A stretch of DNA of 64,000 nt, from contig DATLJS010000052.1 in NCBI GenBank assembly GCA_035538795.1, positions 62,001 to 126,000 of the forward strand. The letters run 5' to 3'. This DNA is from JAJZGK01 sp035538795. Lineage in GTDB: Bacteria; Pseudomonadota; Alphaproteobacteria; Rhodospirillales; Magnetospirillaceae. Within the stretch, counting starts at the first letter, position 1, and each line of letters opens with the position of its first letter. The notes below the pieces were generated by a model. It searched no databases, had not been told where the DNA came from, and saw only the letters and a list, made by a program, of their open reading frames with translations. Positions 18,456-27,514 of this stretch are shown here, piece after piece. The position numbers and the translations under genes were made by a program.

Positions 18456-18878
18456 TCAGACCACGGCGCGGCGGCGCTTGCGGGGCTTGGTGCCCAGGCC
18501 GATCTTCTTGGCCAGCGAGCTGCGGTGCTGCGCGTAATTGGGGGCAACCATCGGATAGTCGGCCGGCAGGTTCCAGCGGTCGCGGTATTCTTCCGGGGTC
18601 ATGTTGTAAGCGGTCTTCAGGTGACGCTTCAGCATTTTCAGCTTCTTGCCGTCTTCCAGGCAGATGATGTAATCCGGGGTAACCGACTTCTTGACCGGAA
18701 CGGCGGGCTGCGGACGCTCGGGGGTCGAGGGGGTGGTGCCAACCGAGGAAAGAGTGCGGAAAACTTCGTTGATCAGCTGCGGCAATTCGCTAAGGGCGAC
18801 ATTGTTGTTGCCGACATGAGCAGCGACGATTTCGGTGGTTAGCGCCAGCAATTCATTCTGGCTGGATTGCTCGGACAT
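18456..18878 (-). CDS. MucR/Ros-family transcriptional regulator
   Basis: A 140-residue Ros/MucR protein, a global regulator family of alphaproteobacteria that binds AT-rich promoters. The N-terminal oligomerisation region (about 1-60) precedes the DNA-binding segment SVTPDYIICLEDGKKLKMLK and RHLKTAYNMTPEEYRDRWNL, followed by a basic C-terminus (KPRKRRR). Only one of the two zinc-finger cysteines is present, as in several MucR members thought not to need zinc. I chose the ATG at 18878 (MSEQSSQNELL). The upstream intergenic DNA (18903-18960) is AT-rich, fitting autoregulation. Confidence 0.92.
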   Translation of the reverse strand: MSEQSSQNELLALTTEIVAAHVGNNNVALSELPQLINEVFRTLSSVGTTPSTPERPQPAVPVKKSVTPDYIICLEDGKKLKMLKRHLKTAYNMTPEEYRDRWNLPADYPMVAPNYAQHRSSLAKKIGLGTKPRKRRRAVV

Positions 18879-18967
18879 TGACAGGTGACCCTCTAAATAC
18901 AAAGTCTGGGGCTTATATAATTTTTTTTATCAGCCTTGGCAATATCGAATGTTAAAGGAGAAAAAAG

Positions 18968-19231
18968 TTGTCGGACATTGTGACTGACAAACCCAAACAT
19001 ACGCTGGACATCACTGGCGAATTTTGTCCGCTAACCTTCGTGAAAACTAAGTTGCTGATCGAAAAAATAAACAGTGGCGACTCTCTGGAAGTGCGCCTTA
19101 AGGGTGCGGAACCCTTGCGAAATGTCCCCAGATCAGTGAGGGAATTGGGGCACGTCATTTTGTCACTGACGCCAGAGCCTGGAGAAGGCCCCGACGGTAT
19201 TCATCGATTACTGCTGCGCAAGTGCGATTGA
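18968..19231 (+). CDS. TusA-family (SirA-like) sulfur carrier protein
   Basis: An 87-residue protein with the TusA signature FCPLTFVKTKLLIEKI, in which the active cysteine (about C20) is followed by Pro and the conserved Lys. TusA-type proteins carry persulfide sulfur for tRNA thiolation, molybdenum cofactor or sulfur oxidation; this member's partner is unknown. The start is TTG at 18968, supported by AGGAG at 18956-18960. It is divergent from mucR, and its 3' end overlaps the end of cobQ by 24 bp, tail to tail. Confidence 0.85.
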   Translation: MSDIVTDKPKHTLDITGEFCPLTFVKTKLLIEKINSGDSLEVRLKGAEPLRNVPRSVRELGHVILSLTPEPGEGPDGIHRLLLRKCD

Positions 19232-20683
19232 GAAGACGTGAATGTCGTCCAGGTTGAGCGATGTGTCGAGGTGAGCAGCCAAAAGGTTGAGTGTTTCCTC
19301 GACGCTTCTCTCGTAGCTGAAAGTACGTGTCTGGTCCGGATGGAACTCGGCTAGTAATCGCCGTCTGAATTCGTCAGATGTGAACAATCCGTGCAGATAA
19401 CAACCCATGATCATTTTGTCGGCAGAACAAGCGCCGTCGTCTTTACCGTCAAGGGTCAATAAGGGGTGGCGGCAGTCGGGGCCTTCCGTGCGGCCCATGT
19501 GCATCTCGTAGCCTCTGACCGGCTGTCCTAATCCGAATCCTTTGATTTCACAGAGAGTTTTCGTTCCGGACATAACGGTGTCGACGGCCAGCAGCCCCAA
19601 GCCGGGGACGGTGGCGGCCTCGCCTTCGATGCCGTCGGGATCGGAGACGCTGCGGCCCAGCATCTGATAGCCGGCGCAAATGCCCAAGACCCGGCCGCCC
19701 CGGCGCACGTGGGACAAAATGTCGATGTCCCAGCCCTGGGCGCGCAAAAATGTCAGGTCGGCGATGGTGGCCTTGGAGCCGGGCAGGATGATCAGATCGG
19801 CCGATGCCGGAAGCGGACGGCCGGGCTCGATGAATTCCAGCCGCACGTCCGGTTCGGCGGCCAGGGGATCGAAGTCGTCGAAATTGGCGATGCGGGAAAT
19901 CCGCGGCACCACGACATGCAGGCCGCCGCTGCCGCCGCGGCCCTTCAAGGACGCGGCATCTTCGGCGGGCAGTTGGGCGGCCTGGGGGAACCAGGGGACG
20001 ATTCCCAGCCCTTTCCAGCCTGTGCGCTCCTCGATCAGGTCCAGGGCGGGCAGGAACAGGGAGGGATCGCCGCGAAATTTATTGATGATGAACCCTTTGA
20101 TCCGCTTGCGCTCGGCTTCGGGCAGCAAGGCGTGGGTGCCGATCAGCGAGGCGATGACGCCGCCCCGGTCGATATCGGCCACCAGGATCACCGGCACATC
20201 GGCGGCTTCGGCGAATCCCATATTGGCGATGTCGGCGGCGCGCAGATTGACTTCCGCCGCGCTGCCGGCGCCCTCCACCAGCACCAGATCGCGGCCTTCC
20301 GCGACAGTGCGGAAACTTTCCAGAACCTTGGGCAGCAACGAGGGTTTCAGAGTGTGATAATCGCGGGCGCCGGCATTGCCCAGCACCTTGCCCTGCACCA
20401 CCACCTGAGCGCCGACGTCGGTCTGGGGCTTCAGCAGCACGGGATTCATGTGCAGGCTGGGGGGCAGTCCGCAGGCCCTGGCCTGCAATGCCTGGGCGCG
20501 GCCGATTTCACCGCCGTCGACGGTGACGGCGGCGTTGTTGGACATGTTCTGGGGTTTGAAGGGGGCGACCTTCAACCCGCGCAGAGAAAAGGCCCGACAC
20601 AGTCCCGCCACCAGCAGCGACTTGCCGACGTCCGAGCCGGTGCCCTGGAACATCAAGGCGGGAGGGCGAGCCTTAACGGGCAA
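19208..20683 (-). CDS. cobQ: Cobyric acid synthase
   Basis: CobQ amidates four carboxyls of adenosylcobyrinate a,c-diamide using glutamine. The 491-residue protein has the ATP-binding motif FQGTGSDVGKS near residues 12-22. It also has a C-terminal glutamine amidotransferase domain with the nucleophile in GICAGYQMLG and a late YLHGLF. I chose the TTG at 20683 (reads MPVKARPPALMFQGTG...), which matches family N-termini; the ATG at 20653 would cut close to the P-loop, and the longer frame upstream overlaps the SYLF gene. It overlaps the SYLF gene by 11 bp and is the last gene of the cobU-cobQ unit. Confidence 0.93.
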   Translation of the reverse strand: MPVKARPPALMFQGTGSDVGKSLLVAGLCRAFSLRGLKVAPFKPQNMSNNAAVTVDGGEIGRAQALQARACGLPPSLHMNPVLLKPQTDVGAQVVVQGKVLGNAGARDYHTLKPSLLPKVLESFRTVAEGRDLVLVEGAGSAAEVNLRAADIANMGFAEAADVPVILVADIDRGGVIASLIGTHALLPEAERKRIKGFIINKFRGDPSLFLPALDLIEERTGWKGLGIVPWFPQAAQLPAEDAASLKGRGGSGGLHVVVPRISRIANFDDFDPLAAEPDVRLEFIEPGRPLPASADLIILPGSKATIADLTFLRAQGWDIDILSHVRRGGRVLGICAGYQMLGRSVSDPDGIEGEAATVPGLGLLAVDTVMSGTKTLCEIKGFGLGQPVRGYEMHMGRTEGPDCRHPLLTLDGKDDGACSADKMIMGCYLHGLFTSDEFRRRLLAEFHPDQTRTFSYERSVEETLNLLAAHLDTSLNLDDIHVFSIALAQQ

Positions 20684-21350
20684 GGCGTTCGCGCAGCTTG
20701 TCGGCGTTGGCGTTGCTGGCGACGCCGTCCATGATGATGGCGCGGCTGGAGACGTTCTGGCCGTAATAGGCGCTGTTCCAGGCATCGCGCGGGGACAGGA
20801 TGGTGCCTTCCAGCGACAGGCCGCCATAAAGGCCGACGCCGCTCATGGAGATGGCCAGGATGTCGGCTCCGGCGTTGGCGGTGGTGTTGGCCCCCATGCC
20901 GGCGCCGATGACGGCGAAGGTCACGCCCATGTCGGCGCCGAATTTGAACTGATTGTTCAGTACGGCGGTCAAGGCTTTGTCGTTGTTGATCAGAAAGACG
21001 ATACTGACAGATTCCATGCCGATCTGCAGCCCCAGGCTGCCGCCCGACAGGCTGTAGAAGGCCGGATAAGACCAGCCACCGCCCTGAGCTTTCGACAGCA
21101 GCACGCCGTTGCCGTACTGTCCGCCCAGGATGAAGCCGCCTTTATAAAGGCTGGGCACGATCAGGACGGCTCTGGCGCGGGCCAGATCCTCGGGAAAGCT
21201 TTTCTGAAAATTGCTGTCGGTCATGATCCGCTCAAGGCTTGAAACGGATTGGTTGACCACCTGTTGCTGGTCGTACTGGGCCAAGGCCGGGGCCATCGGA
21301 GCGGCCACCAGGAACAGGAAGGCCAACAGGCGCAGAAAAGCACGCTTCAT
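20673..21350 (-). CDS. SYLF-domain (Ysc84-like) secreted lipid-binding protein
   Basis: A 225-residue protein with a clear signal peptide (residues 1-24, cleavage after APALA). A SYLF/Ysc84 domain follows, with hallmark segments SFPEDLARARAVLIVPSLYK, FILGGQYGNGVLL, FYSLSGGSLGLQIGMES and ADILAISMSGVGLYGGLSLE. SYLF domains bind phosphoinositides or other lipids in eukaryotes; the bacterial role is unknown. It sits between cobO and cobQ on the same strand, 12 bp after cobO's end and overlapping cobQ, so it appears embedded in the cobalamin operon. No B12 role is known. Confidence 0.88.
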   Translation of the reverse strand: MKRAFLRLLAFLFLVAAPMAPALAQYDQQQVVNQSVSSLERIMTDSNFQKSFPEDLARARAVLIVPSLYKGGFILGGQYGNGVLLSKAQGGGWSYPAFYSLSGGSLGLQIGMESVSIVFLINNDKALTAVLNNQFKFGADMGVTFAVIGAGMGANTTANAGADILAISMSGVGLYGGLSLEGTILSPRDAWNSAYYGQNVSSRAIIMDGVASNANADKLRERLAR

Positions 21351-21362
21351 ATCGTATCCTCG

Positions 21363-21995
21363 TCAGAACTCGACGCCCGGTTGGGCTTTCACGCCGTCGC
21401 GGAAAGGGTGTTTGACCATGGTCATTTCAGTCACCAGATCGGCGGCAGCGACCAGATTTTCCGGGGCGTTGCGGCCCGTCACCACGGCATGCTGCCGTTC
21501 GGGGCGGTCCATCAGGGCGTCCAGCACCGGTTCTTGGTTCAGATAGCCATAACGCAGAACCACATTCAACTCGTCCAAAATGACCATGGCGTAGGTCGGA
21601 TCGGCCAGCATACGGTTCGCTTCCTCCCAGGCCCGCTCAGCTGCGGCGATGTCGCGGGCGCGATCCTGGGTTTCCCAGGTAAAGCCCTCGCCCATGGCCT
21701 TGAAGGTGACAAGTTCGCCGAAGCTTTCCATGACCCGGCGCTCGGCGGTGTCCCAGGCGCCTTTGATGAATTGGATGACGCCTACCTTCATGCCGTGGCC
21801 GACGCAGCGGATGGCCATGCCGAACGCCGCCGAGGATTTGCCCTTGCCGGTGCCGGTATGGACGATCAGAAGACCTTTCTCGCCGGTCTTCTTGGCCATG
21901 ATTTTTTCGCGCGCGGCTTTTTTCTTGGCCATTTTCTCACGGTGGCGCTGTTCGGCGTCCTCGGCCGGAATTTCGGAAGACGGTGCGTCGCTCAT
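21363..21995 (-). CDS. cobO: Cob(I)yrinic acid a,c-diamide adenosyltransferase
   Basis: CobO attaches the adenosyl group to the corrin cobalt. The 210-residue product (ATG at 21995, MSDAPSSEIPAED) has a lysine-rich N-terminus, the P-loop HTGTGKGKSSAAFG around residues 46-59, and family segments GVIQFIKGAWDTAERR and VILDELNVVLRYGYL. The start overlaps the cobN stop by 4 bp, so translation is coupled. Confidence 0.95.
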   Translation of the reverse strand: MSDAPSSEIPAEDAEQRHREKMAKKKAAREKIMAKKTGEKGLLIVHTGTGKGKSSAAFGMAIRCVGHGMKVGVIQFIKGAWDTAERRVMESFGELVTFKAMGEGFTWETQDRARDIAAAERAWEEANRMLADPTYAMVILDELNVVLRYGYLNQEPVLDALMDRPERQHAVVTGRNAPENLVAAADLVTEMTMVKHPFRDGVKAQPGVEF

Positions 21996-24900
21996 GCCAA
22001 CTCCTTCAACAGGTCCGGGGTCGAATTCCGCCGCGGCCGCCACAGGCCCCGGTCGATGGCTTCCTGCATCCTGGCGATCATCTCGCCCAGGGCCGCCGGG
22101 TTGGCGTCGCGCAGGAAGTCCCGTACCTGCTGATCTTCCAGATAGGCGGCAAATACGGCATCAAAATGGTGATCTTTCACGCAATGGGCCGTGGCGGCGA
22201 AAGCAAACAGGTAATCCACCGTGGCCGCCATCTCGAACGCGCCCTTGTAGCCGTGGCGCATGACGCCGGCGATCCATTTCGGATTGACCACGCGGGCGCG
22301 CACCACGCGGGCGATTTCTTCCTCAAGGGTGCGGATACGGGGGGTTTCGGGGCGGGAATGGTCGGGATGATAGACGGCCGGAGTTTCCCCCGACAGCACG
22401 CGCACCGCCGCCGCCATGCCGCCTTCGAACTGATAGTAATCGTCGGAATCCAACAGGTCGTGTTCGCGGTTGTCCTGATTCTGGATCACCGCTTCCGCCT
22501 GTTTCAAGCGGCTTTCGAACAGGCCGTGTTCGGCCGCGCCGTCCGTGCCGCCGCCATAGGCGTAGCCGCCCCAGGCGACATAGGCCTTGGCCAGATCGGC
22601 GTCGCTGTTCCAGCCCCGTTCGTCGATCAGGGCTTGCAGACCGGCGCCGTAAGCGCCGGGCTTGGAACCGAAGACGCGGTGCCCGGCCCGGCGGGCGGCG
22701 CCGGGCTGGCCCAGGGCCGTCAGCCGCCGGCTTTCGGTTTTGACGTTGGCGGCCAGGGGATTGTCTTCTTCGGCCTCGTCCAGGGCGGCGACGGCGCGGG
22801 CGGCGGAATCGAACAGGTCGATCAAGGCCGGGAAGGCGTCGCGGAAAAAGCCCGAAACGCGCAAGGTCACGTCGATGCGTGGACGGTCGAGGACCGACAG
22901 CGGCAAGATTTCGAAGCCGGTGACGCGGCGCGATGCCGCGTCCCAGGTCGGACGCACCCCCATCAAAGCCAGGGCTTGGGCGATGTCGTCGCCGCCAGTG
23001 CGCATGTTGCTGGTGCCCCAGGCGGTGACGGCGACGGCTTTGGGCCAGGCCCCGTGATCTTGCAAGTGCCGTTCGATCAGCAGGCTGGCCGATTTCCAGC
23101 CTAGCGTCCAGGCGGCCGGGGTGGGAACGGTGCGGCTGTCCAGGGAATAGAAATTGCGGCCGGTGGGCAGCACGTCGGGCCGTCCCCGCGTCGGCGCGCC
23201 AGACGGCCCCGGCGGTACGAAATGTCCGGCCAGCCCGCGCAGCAGGCCGTCGATCTCGGCACGGCCGCAGGCGTCGACGGCGGGGGCCAAGTCGCGGGCG
23301 ATCCAGTCCAGCACGGCGCCGGCCTTGGGGTGCTGCCAATTCTTACCGGCCAGCACGCGCTGGGCCAGTAGTTCCAGGCGTTCGACCGTATCGCCTGCCG
23401 TGCGCCAGGGAGAGACGGCGGTCGGGACGCCGTCAGTCAGGACATCCGGGCGGGGGCCGGTCCAGGGGGCGGCCATGACGCAATCCAGCGGATCGAAATC
23501 CAGATCGAGGTCGTCGGCCAAAGCGCGCAGCAGCGAAGCCTGATGCGGGGCGGCGCCGCGCGGGGCGCGGGCTAGGGCGATCAGCAGATCCAGGCGCTGC
23601 TGACCATCCGGTGAAACGCCGAAGATGTGCAGCCCGTCGCGAATCTGCATTTCCTTCAGTTCGCACAGATGGTTGTCCAGCTTGCGCAGGGCTTCGTCCT
23701 CGGACTCGTCGGCGGCGATACCGCAATCCTCGTCCAAGCCGCTGGTGCGGGTCAGGGCGACGATTTCGTCTCGCAGAACCTTCAGACGGCGCGGGTCAAC
23801 CGCCGCCGCCTCGTAATATTCGTCCACAAGCTGTTCCAACTGGCGCAGCGGGCCATAGCTTTCGGCGCGGGTCAGCGGCGGCGTCAGGTGGTCGATGATC
23901 ACCGCCTGAGCCCGGCGTTTGGCCTGAGTTCCCTCGCCGGGGTCGTTGACGATGAACGGATACAGATGCGGCAGCGGGCCGAACACGGCTTCGGGGAAGC
24001 ATTCCTCGGACAAAGCCAGCGACTTGCCCGGCAGCCATTCCAGATTGCCGTGCTTGCCCATATGCACGACGGCGTCGGCGCGGAAGGATTCCCGCAGCCA
24101 GGCGTAAAAGGCCAGATAGCCGTGGGGCGGCACCAGATCGGGATCGTGATAGCTGGATGACGGATCGATGTTGTAGCCGCGCGCCGGCTGCACGCCCACG
24201 GCCACGTCGCCGAAACGCAGAACCGACAGCACGAAGCGTCCGCAATCTACCTCGCCGGTCCTGAAATGCGGATCGTCGGTGGGGGCGCCCCAGCGGGTGG
24301 TGACTTTTTCCCGCACGGCGGCGGGCAGGCTGTGGAAGAAGGCGTAATAGTCGGGCAGGGCCAAGCTTTCCCGTTCTTCGCGCAAATGCCGCCGGGTCAG
24401 GTCGTTGGTCGCGCCCTGCTGCACCAGGGTCATCAGGGCGGCCGAGTTTTCAGGAACGGTTCCGGTGCGGTAGCCGGCGGCGGACAAGGCCTTCAGTACC
24501 TCGACGGTGCCGGCCGGCGTGTCCAGCCCGACGCCGTTGCCCAGGCGCCCGTCACGGTTGGGATAGTTGGCCAGCACCAGGGCGATGCGGCGCTTGCCTT
24601 CGGGTTTGCGGCGCAGCTTGGCCCAATTGGCTGCCAGCCCGGCCATGAAGCTCATGCGGTCGGCGACGGGCTTGTAGGAAACGATGTCGCATTGCGTCGC
24701 TTCGTCGCGCCGGGCGGCGGTCTTGAACGAGACGGCGCGGCCGATGATGCGCCCATCCACTTCCGGCAGGGCGACGTTCATGGCGATATCTTTGGCCGAC
24801 AGGCCGTTGGTGCCGGAACGCCACGCCGTTTCGGTCCCCCCCGAGAACACCACCTGAAGCACCGGGCAATCGGCGGCGGCGAAGGGCGTGTCCTGCGGGC

Positions 24901-25708
24901 GTCCCGGCGCCGCCACGGCGAAGCCGGTGGCGTTCAGAATGACGTCGGCCCCTTTAAGCCGCAGCAGTTCGCCGGCGGCGGCGGCGGAAACCGGATCTTT
25001 CAGGCTGGCGACGAACAGAGGCAGGACGTTTAGTCCTTTACCGCGCAACGCGTCGATCAGGGCGTCGACGGCGGCCGTGTTGCCCGCCTGCACCAGGGCG
25101 CGATAGACCACCAGGGCGGCGGCGGGGGCGCCTTCGCTCCAGGGCAGATCCTCCAGCGCCGTGCCGGGGGGATAGAGGCCGGCGGGCGGCAGGGGCGCCG
25201 GTTCGCGCCAGTCGCCCATGTCCTGACCGATCAGGCTGGCGGCATAGCGCAGGAATTGTCCGGCATTGCCCCGGCCGCCCTGCACCAGATATTGCCACAG
25301 GCGATGGGCGGCTTCGGGGGCGATGCTGGTCCAGGCCGCCAGTTCGGGGTCGGGCTGATCGTCGCCGGGCAGGAAGGCCAGGGGAATCCGGCGTTCGCGG
25401 CAAAGCGCGGACAGTTGTTCGACGCCGTAGCTCCAATAGCCGCGGCCGCCCAGCAGGCGCACCACCACCAGCTTGGCGTGGCGGACGACCTGATCGGCGT
25501 ACAAATCCACCGACATGGGATGGGCCAGATGCAGCAGGCTGGCCAGCCGGACGCTCAGGGCCGGAGTGTCGCGGCCCCTCGCCTGGGCCAGGCAGGACAG
25601 CTCGGAATCGGCGGCCGACAGCACCACCAGATCGCCGGGCGTCTGGCCGAGGTCGACGGCTTCCGATCCGTCGTTGATGCTGCCGGGGCTGGCGGCGAGA
25701 AGGTGCAT
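21992..25708 (-). CDS. cobN: Cobaltochelatase subunit CobN
   Basis: CobN is the large subunit of the aerobic-pathway ATP-dependent cobaltochelatase that inserts cobalt into hydrogenobyrinate a,c-diamide. The 1238-residue length fits the family (about 1200-1280). Recognisable segments include MGKHGNLEWLPGKSLALS, FIVNDPGEGTQAKRRAQAVI, HIFGVSPDG and DDYYQFEGGMAAAVRVLSG. The partner subunits CobS and CobT (chelatase) are not in this window; the cobS and cobT here are other enzymes. It follows cobW by 3 bp. Confidence 0.96.
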   Translation of the reverse strand: MHLLAASPGSINDGSEAVDLGQTPGDLVVLSAADSELSCLAQARGRDTPALSVRLASLLHLAHPMSVDLYADQVVRHAKLVVVRLLGGRGYWSYGVEQLSALCRERRIPLAFLPGDDQPDPELAAWTSIAPEAAHRLWQYLVQGGRGNAGQFLRYAASLIGQDMGDWREPAPLPPAGLYPPGTALEDLPWSEGAPAAALVVYRALVQAGNTAAVDALIDALRGKGLNVLPLFVASLKDPVSAAAAGELLRLKGADVILNATGFAVAAPGRPQDTPFAAADCPVLQVVFSGGTETAWRSGTNGLSAKDIAMNVALPEVDGRIIGRAVSFKTAARRDEATQCDIVSYKPVADRMSFMAGLAANWAKLRRKPEGKRRIALVLANYPNRDGRLGNGVGLDTPAGTVEVLKALSAAGYRTGTVPENSAALMTLVQQGATNDLTRRHLREERESLALPDYYAFFHSLPAAVREKVTTRWGAPTDDPHFRTGEVDCGRFVLSVLRFGDVAVGVQPARGYNIDPSSSYHDPDLVPPHGYLAFYAWLRESFRADAVVHMGKHGNLEWLPGKSLALSEECFPEAVFGPLPHLYPFIVNDPGEGTQAKRRAQAVIIDHLTPPLTRAESYGPLRQLEQLVDEYYEAAAVDPRRLKVLRDEIVALTRTSGLDEDCGIAADESEDEALRKLDNHLCELKEMQIRDGLHIFGVSPDGQQRLDLLIALARAPRGAAPHQASLLRALADDLDLDFDPLDCVMAAPWTGPRPDVLTDGVPTAVSPWRTAGDTVERLELLAQRVLAGKNWQHPKAGAVLDWIARDLAPAVDACGRAEIDGLLRGLAGHFVPPGPSGAPTRGRPDVLPTGRNFYSLDSRTVPTPAAWTLGWKSASLLIERHLQDHGAWPKAVAVTAWGTSNMRTGGDDIAQALALMGVRPTWDAASRRVTGFEILPLSVLDRPRIDVTLRVSGFFRDAFPALIDLFDSAARAVAALDEAEEDNPLAANVKTESRRLTALGQPGAARRAGHRVFGSKPGAYGAGLQALIDERGWNSDADLAKAYVAWGGYAYGGGTDGAAEHGLFESRLKQAEAVIQNQDNREHDLLDSDDYYQFEGGMAAAVRVLSGETPAVYHPDHSRPETPRIRTLEEEIARVVRARVVNPKWIAGVMRHGYKGAFEMAATVDYLFAFAATAHCVKDHHFDAVFAAYLEDQQVRDFLRDANPAALGEMIARMQEAIDRGLWRPRRNSTPDLLKELA

Positions 25709-25711
25709 GGG

Positions 25712-26728
25712 TTAAAGGCCCGCGATCCCGGCGGCGATGGCGTCGCGGTCCAGTCCCTTCAGGCCGATCACCACCAGTTGCCCGGATTTGTTTTCCCCGG
25801 CTTTCCAAGGACGGTCGTAATAGCCCGAGATGCGGGTGCCCACGGCCTGAACCACATGGCGCATGGCTTTGCCGTCCACCGCCAGGAAGCCTTTCAGGCG
25901 CAGGATGTCGTGCGTCTCGATCACCGGCTTCAGACGTTCGACAAGCGCGGCGGGATCGGCCAGCGGCGGGACGGGAACGGCGAAGCTTTCCCAATCGTCG
26001 TGGTCGTGGCCTTCCTCGGTGTCGTGATGGCTGGGACGGGCGTGCAGATCGTCCTCGACGGCGGCGTCCAGTCCCAACAGGACGGCGGCGTCGACAACGC
26101 CGTGGCGAGTGGCGATAATCTTGACGCCGGGGCGCAGTTCGCTCTTCAGTGCGGCTTCCAAATCCGCCAGCTGCGCCTCGCTCAACAGGTCGGCTTTGTT
26201 CAGCAGCACCATGTCGGCGCAGGCCAGTTGGTCGTCGAACACTTCTTCCAGCGGGTTGTCGTGATCGGGCTGGGCCATCTGTTCCGGGGTCGAGGCGAAA
26301 CGCCCGGTGGCGAAGGCCGGGCCGTCGACCACCGCCACCACGCCGTCCACTGTGACCTTGGAACGGATGTCCGGCCAGTCGAAGGCTTTGACCAGCGGCT
26401 TGGGCAGGGCCAATCCCGAAGTCTCGATGATGATGTGCTCGGGCGGGTTGGGCCGGGCCAGCAGCTTTTCCATGGTGGGCAGGAATTCGTCGGCCACGGT
26501 GCAGCACAGGCAGCCGTTGGCCAATTCGATGATGTCGTCTTCGGTGCAGGCGGGGGAACCGCAGGAGGCGAGAAGATCGCCGTCCACGCCGACATCGCCG
26601 AATTCGTTGACGATCAGGGCGATGCGACGGCCCCGGGCGTGGCCGAGCAAATGGCGGACCAGGGTGGTTTTGCCGGCTCCCAGGAATCCGGTGATGACGG
26701 TGGTGGGAATCTTGGCGAAGCGGCTCAT
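25712..26728 (-). CDS. cobW: CobW-type GTP-dependent metal chaperone
   Basis: CobW is a G3E-family GTPase thought to deliver Co(II) for cobalamin synthesis. The 338-residue protein (ATG at 26728, MSRFAKIPTTVITGFLGAGK) has the P-loop GFLGAGKTT near residues 14-22 and the metal site NGCLCCTV. A His/Asp-rich stretch (HDTEEGHDHDDWE) in the middle and a C-terminal CobW_C domain complete the family pattern. It overlaps cobU by 4 bp and precedes cobN by 3 bp. Confidence 0.94.
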   Translation of the reverse strand: MSRFAKIPTTVITGFLGAGKTTLVRHLLGHARGRRIALIVNEFGDVGVDGDLLASCGSPACTEDDIIELANGCLCCTVADEFLPTMEKLLARPNPPEHIIIETSGLALPKPLVKAFDWPDIRSKVTVDGVVAVVDGPAFATGRFASTPEQMAQPDHDNPLEEVFDDQLACADMVLLNKADLLSEAQLADLEAALKSELRPGVKIIATRHGVVDAAVLLGLDAAVEDDLHARPSHHDTEEGHDHDDWESFAVPVPPLADPAALVERLKPVIETHDILRLKGFLAVDGKAMRHVVQAVGTRISGYYDRPWKAGENKSGQLVVIGLKGLDRDAIAAGIAGL

Positions 26729-27261
26729 TTCTCGTCTTTCAAAATCAGGGGGAGGCCGGCGGCGACGAAGGCTACCGTTTGACAGCGGGCGGCGACGATT
26801 TGGTTCAGCCGTCCGGCATGGTCGCGGAAGGCGCGGGCCAGGGGGTTGTCGGGAACGATGCCGAGACCGACCTCGTTGGCGACGAACACCACCGGGCAGG
26901 GCAGGCCGGGCAAGGCGGCGCATAAGGCGTCGGCGGCCGCGGTGACATCGGTTTCGGCCATCATCAGGTTGGATACCCACAGGGTCAGGCAATCCACCAG
27001 GACGGCGCGGCCTGGTTTGGCCTCGGCCTTCAGGGCGGCGGTAAGATCGAGGGGAACCTCGACGGTGATCCAGGGGGCCGGGCGGCGCGTCCGGTGCAGG
27101 CGCACCCGCTCGGCCATTTCATCGTCGTAAATCTGGCAGGTGGCCAGATAGACGGGTTGGGGCTGCCCGGCCAGCACGGATTCCGCATAAAGGCTTTTGC
27201 CGGATCTGGCCCCTCCCAGAACCAGGGTGAGCGGGGGTAGCGGGTGCTCTTGGAGCGACAT
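26725..27261 (-). CDS. cobU: Adenosylcobinamide kinase / guanylyltransferase
   Basis: CobU (CobP) phosphorylates adenosylcobinamide and transfers GMP to it in nucleotide-loop assembly. The 178-residue protein shows the P-loop LVLGGARSGKS near residues 13-23, the VYLATCQIYDDEM segment and RRPAPWITVEVP. The C-terminal FVANEVGLGIVPDNPLARAF, with the conserved asparagine and proline, is also typical. It is the first gene of the minus-strand cob unit, and a cobalamin riboswitch lies just upstream. Confidence 0.95.
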   Translation of the reverse strand: MSLQEHPLPPLTLVLGGARSGKSLYAESVLAGQPQPVYLATCQIYDDEMAERVRLHRTRRPAPWITVEVPLDLTAALKAEAKPGRAVLVDCLTLWVSNLMMAETDVTAAADALCAALPGLPCPVVFVANEVGLGIVPDNPLARAFRDHAGRLNQIVAARCQTVAFVAAGLPLILKDEK

Positions 27262-27296
27262 ATGGCGATCCTCCCTCCGAGGATGGTTGGCCGACC

Positions 27297-27457
27297 GTCT
27301 TCCGGGGAGGTCTCCTGGCTTCGGACTAATGACGGAGGGGGCGCCTTCCCGGCCCTGCGGCCAGTGGCGGAATGCCCTTCTCCTCGTCCTTCACAGTTGC
27401 GGGGGCAGCGTCGGCTTTCACCGAACTTCCCTGTCCCGGGACGGAAAGATTGGACCC
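27297..27457 (-). promoter_or_regulatory. Cobalamin riboswitch upstream of cobU
   Basis: On the minus strand the leader contains GGGAAGTTCGGTGAAAGCCG, then GCCCCCGCAACTGTGAAGG, and the B12-box core GCCACTGGCC followed by GCCGGGAAGG. It ends in GAAGCCAGGAGACC. These elements in this order define the cobalamin riboswitch. It lies 36 nt upstream of the cobU start, so it probably represses cobU-cobW-cobN-cobO when coenzyme B12 is abundant. Confidence 0.92.
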
Positions 27458-27514
27458 TAGACGGTTTTCGGCGGAGGCTCAAGCTTTGCAAATCCCCACG
27501 GTCGGCGGGGGCAG

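Noticed and set aside
26728..26992. N-terminal extension of cobW upstream of MSRFAKIPT
   Set aside because: It overlaps cobU in another frame and is Arg/Pro-rich. The ATG at 26728 gives the normal family N-terminus.
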